A program made the translations under genes and the position numbers. Positions 6,268-7,071 of a DNA stretch of 7,071 nucleotides are shown here, piece after piece (positions within the stretch are counted from its first letter, which is position 1; every line of letters begins with the position of its first letter). The notes under the pieces were generated by a model. That model was not told the DNA's origin and made no database searches. It was given only the letters and a program-made list of their open reading frames with translations. The stretch spans positions 1-7,071 of the forward strand of contig JAGVKR010000471.1 in assembly GCA_020050375.1 (NCBI GenBank), in the 5' to 3' direction. The stretch is from Planctomycetales bacterium (GTDB lineage: Bacteria; Planctomycetota; Planctomycetia; Planctomycetales; Planctomycetaceae).

Positions 6268-7071
6268 TCACCTTTCCCGCCATAGAACGTCATCAGAAAT
6301 CCCCAGCTCCCTCTGCAAGCCAGCGATTTCTTCGCGATAGCGGCGAGCGTCGAGGGGATATCCGGCGGTGGGCTTCAAGCCCGGCAACCGTTCGATCCAG
6401 AAGCGATTGAACAGGATCATCGACAATTCGCGGAGATATTTGCTGACCATCGAGGCCAGCGCCACAGGGAGATGCCGCTCTGATTTTGTTTCGAATCGAA
6501 TCTCGGCCCGGCCCACATGGTATCGGCTCGATTCGAGCCCCTCCTCGCGGCAGCGGATGAATTTGTCGCCGAACGCCAGCGGCAGGAACTCGTGATAGCG
6601 GTTTCGGCCCCCGTGCTTGTCGGCGATGACCAGGGCCGATTCGTCGCCGGTCGCCGCATTCTCCTGCCAGACCTGGCCGAGGACGTGCATCGAGATCTCA
6701 GAAAGTGCCCGCCCTTTGCTGTCGTGCCGTCGCGAGTGCGCGTTGAATTCCTGCGGTGAAACAACGGCCGCTCGAATCGCTTGCAGCCGAATGCCCCGCT
6801 CTTCACACCGCGCACGCCACGTGTCAACAAGTCGCGCACCAGCACCGTCGCTTGCCTTTTCGCCGCGCACGTGAGGGATCGCCAGATCCTCGCCCGTGAA
6901 CCAGGGGGCCTCGTCCGCGTCGGAGTCCGTTTGCGTTGTGACAAGCTGGCACAGTTCTCGAAATGTCTGCGGGACGCAACGACTCTCTGCGCGAGTATTC
7001 GAACCGCGCCACAGCTCGATCGCCCTGAGCACACCCTTTTCCAGCGCCGAAAGACCGCGAGCCGGCGTATA
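6268..7071 (-). CDS. RNase HII-like protein, divergent, 5' end beyond the window (C-terminal 267 aa visible)
   Basis: The frame is open to the right edge, so the gene is partial. A GTG at 7030-7032 is the first start-like codon inside the window but is probably internal, since thirteen in-frame codons precede it. Counting from the edge, the last 160 residues follow the C-terminal half of type-2 RNase H enzymes, which cut the RNA strand of RNA-DNA hybrids. SPQEFNAHSRR (105-115) resembles the helix after SPxEIDxLN; ALVIADKHGGR (146-156) resembles the V-L-I-D-G strand with a catalytic Asp at 151; ETKSERHLPVALASMVSKYLREL (from 194) resembles the KGDxxxxxxxAASIxAKVxRD helix; and KPTAGYPLDARRY (233-245) resembles HKGYPTxxH. 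The second acidic position appears as Glu198 rather than Asp, and DG is replaced by DK. The family's N-terminal DEAGRG-type motif would lie outside the window. The region before 105 is longer than in ordinary RNase HII and lacks a DSKKL-like stretch. The assignment comes from motif order and spacing, not from a search. Confidence 0.6.
   Translation of the reverse strand, partial: YTPARGLSALEKGVLRAIELWRGSNTRAESRCVPQTFRELCQLVTTQTDSDADEAPWFTGEDLAIPHVRGEKASDGAGARLVDTWRARCEERGIRLQAIRAAVVSPQEFNAHSRRHDSKGRALSEISMHVLGQVWQENAATGDESALVIADKHGGRNRYHEFLPLAFGDKFIRCREEGLESSRYHVGRAEIRFETKSERHLPVALASMVSKYLRELSMILFNRFWIERLPGLKPTAGYPLDARRYREEIAGLQRELGISDDVLWRER

Noticed and set aside
6417..7034. Minus-strand open frame of 205 codons overlapping the RNase-like gene
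   Set aside because: It is in another frame on the same strand, very Arg/Ser-rich with no motif; the competing frame carries ordered RNase HII-like motifs and stays open to the window edge.

Overview
The window reads as a high-GC bacterial chromosome segment, most probably from a planctomycete. The strongest clue is a pair of secreted PQQ-like beta-propeller proteins of the kind that is greatly expanded in that phylum. The upstream one opens with the characteristic W-P-H-W-R-G-P motif and ends in a C-terminal part with GTRSQGWMGP and DLHDYT motifs. This assignment is inference from protein style; no rRNA or marker gene is present.

Layout: (1) 1-131 has no supportable gene. (2) 132-4521, minus strand, carries two propeller genes: a large three-part protein of 851 or 855 aa, then a 564-aa protein 127 bases downstream. 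The spacer holds a four-run G-quadruplex motif directly after the first stop codon, and a 32-codon open frame that ends in an ATGA overlap with the second gene. (3) 4522-4863 is a divergent intergenic region. It has a good sigma70-like promoter for the minus-strand pair, a large imperfect hairpin in the middle, and a TATAAT promoter for the plus-strand gene. (4) 4864-6201, plus strand, is a class-III PLP aminotransferase of the acetylornithine/ornithine/4-aminobutyrate type, with an intact active site and a four-cysteine cluster. (5) 6202-6267 is a short convergent spacer with an imperfect hairpin and a pyrimidine-rich tract. (6) 6268 to the right edge, minus strand, is the C-terminal part of a divergent RNase HII-like protein whose N-terminus lies outside the window.

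The two propeller genes look co-transcribed and exported, probably as scaffolding or binding proteins, since no catalytic domain is visible. The aminotransferase is a cytoplasmic metabolic enzyme and the RNase-like protein would be a nucleic-acid enzyme. Nothing ties these three units into one pathway. I found no mobile element, CRISPR array, tRNA, rRNA or defence module. The most interesting items are the divergent RNase HII-like protein, the insertion splitting the C-terminal domain of the large propeller protein, and the structured elements in the spacers.
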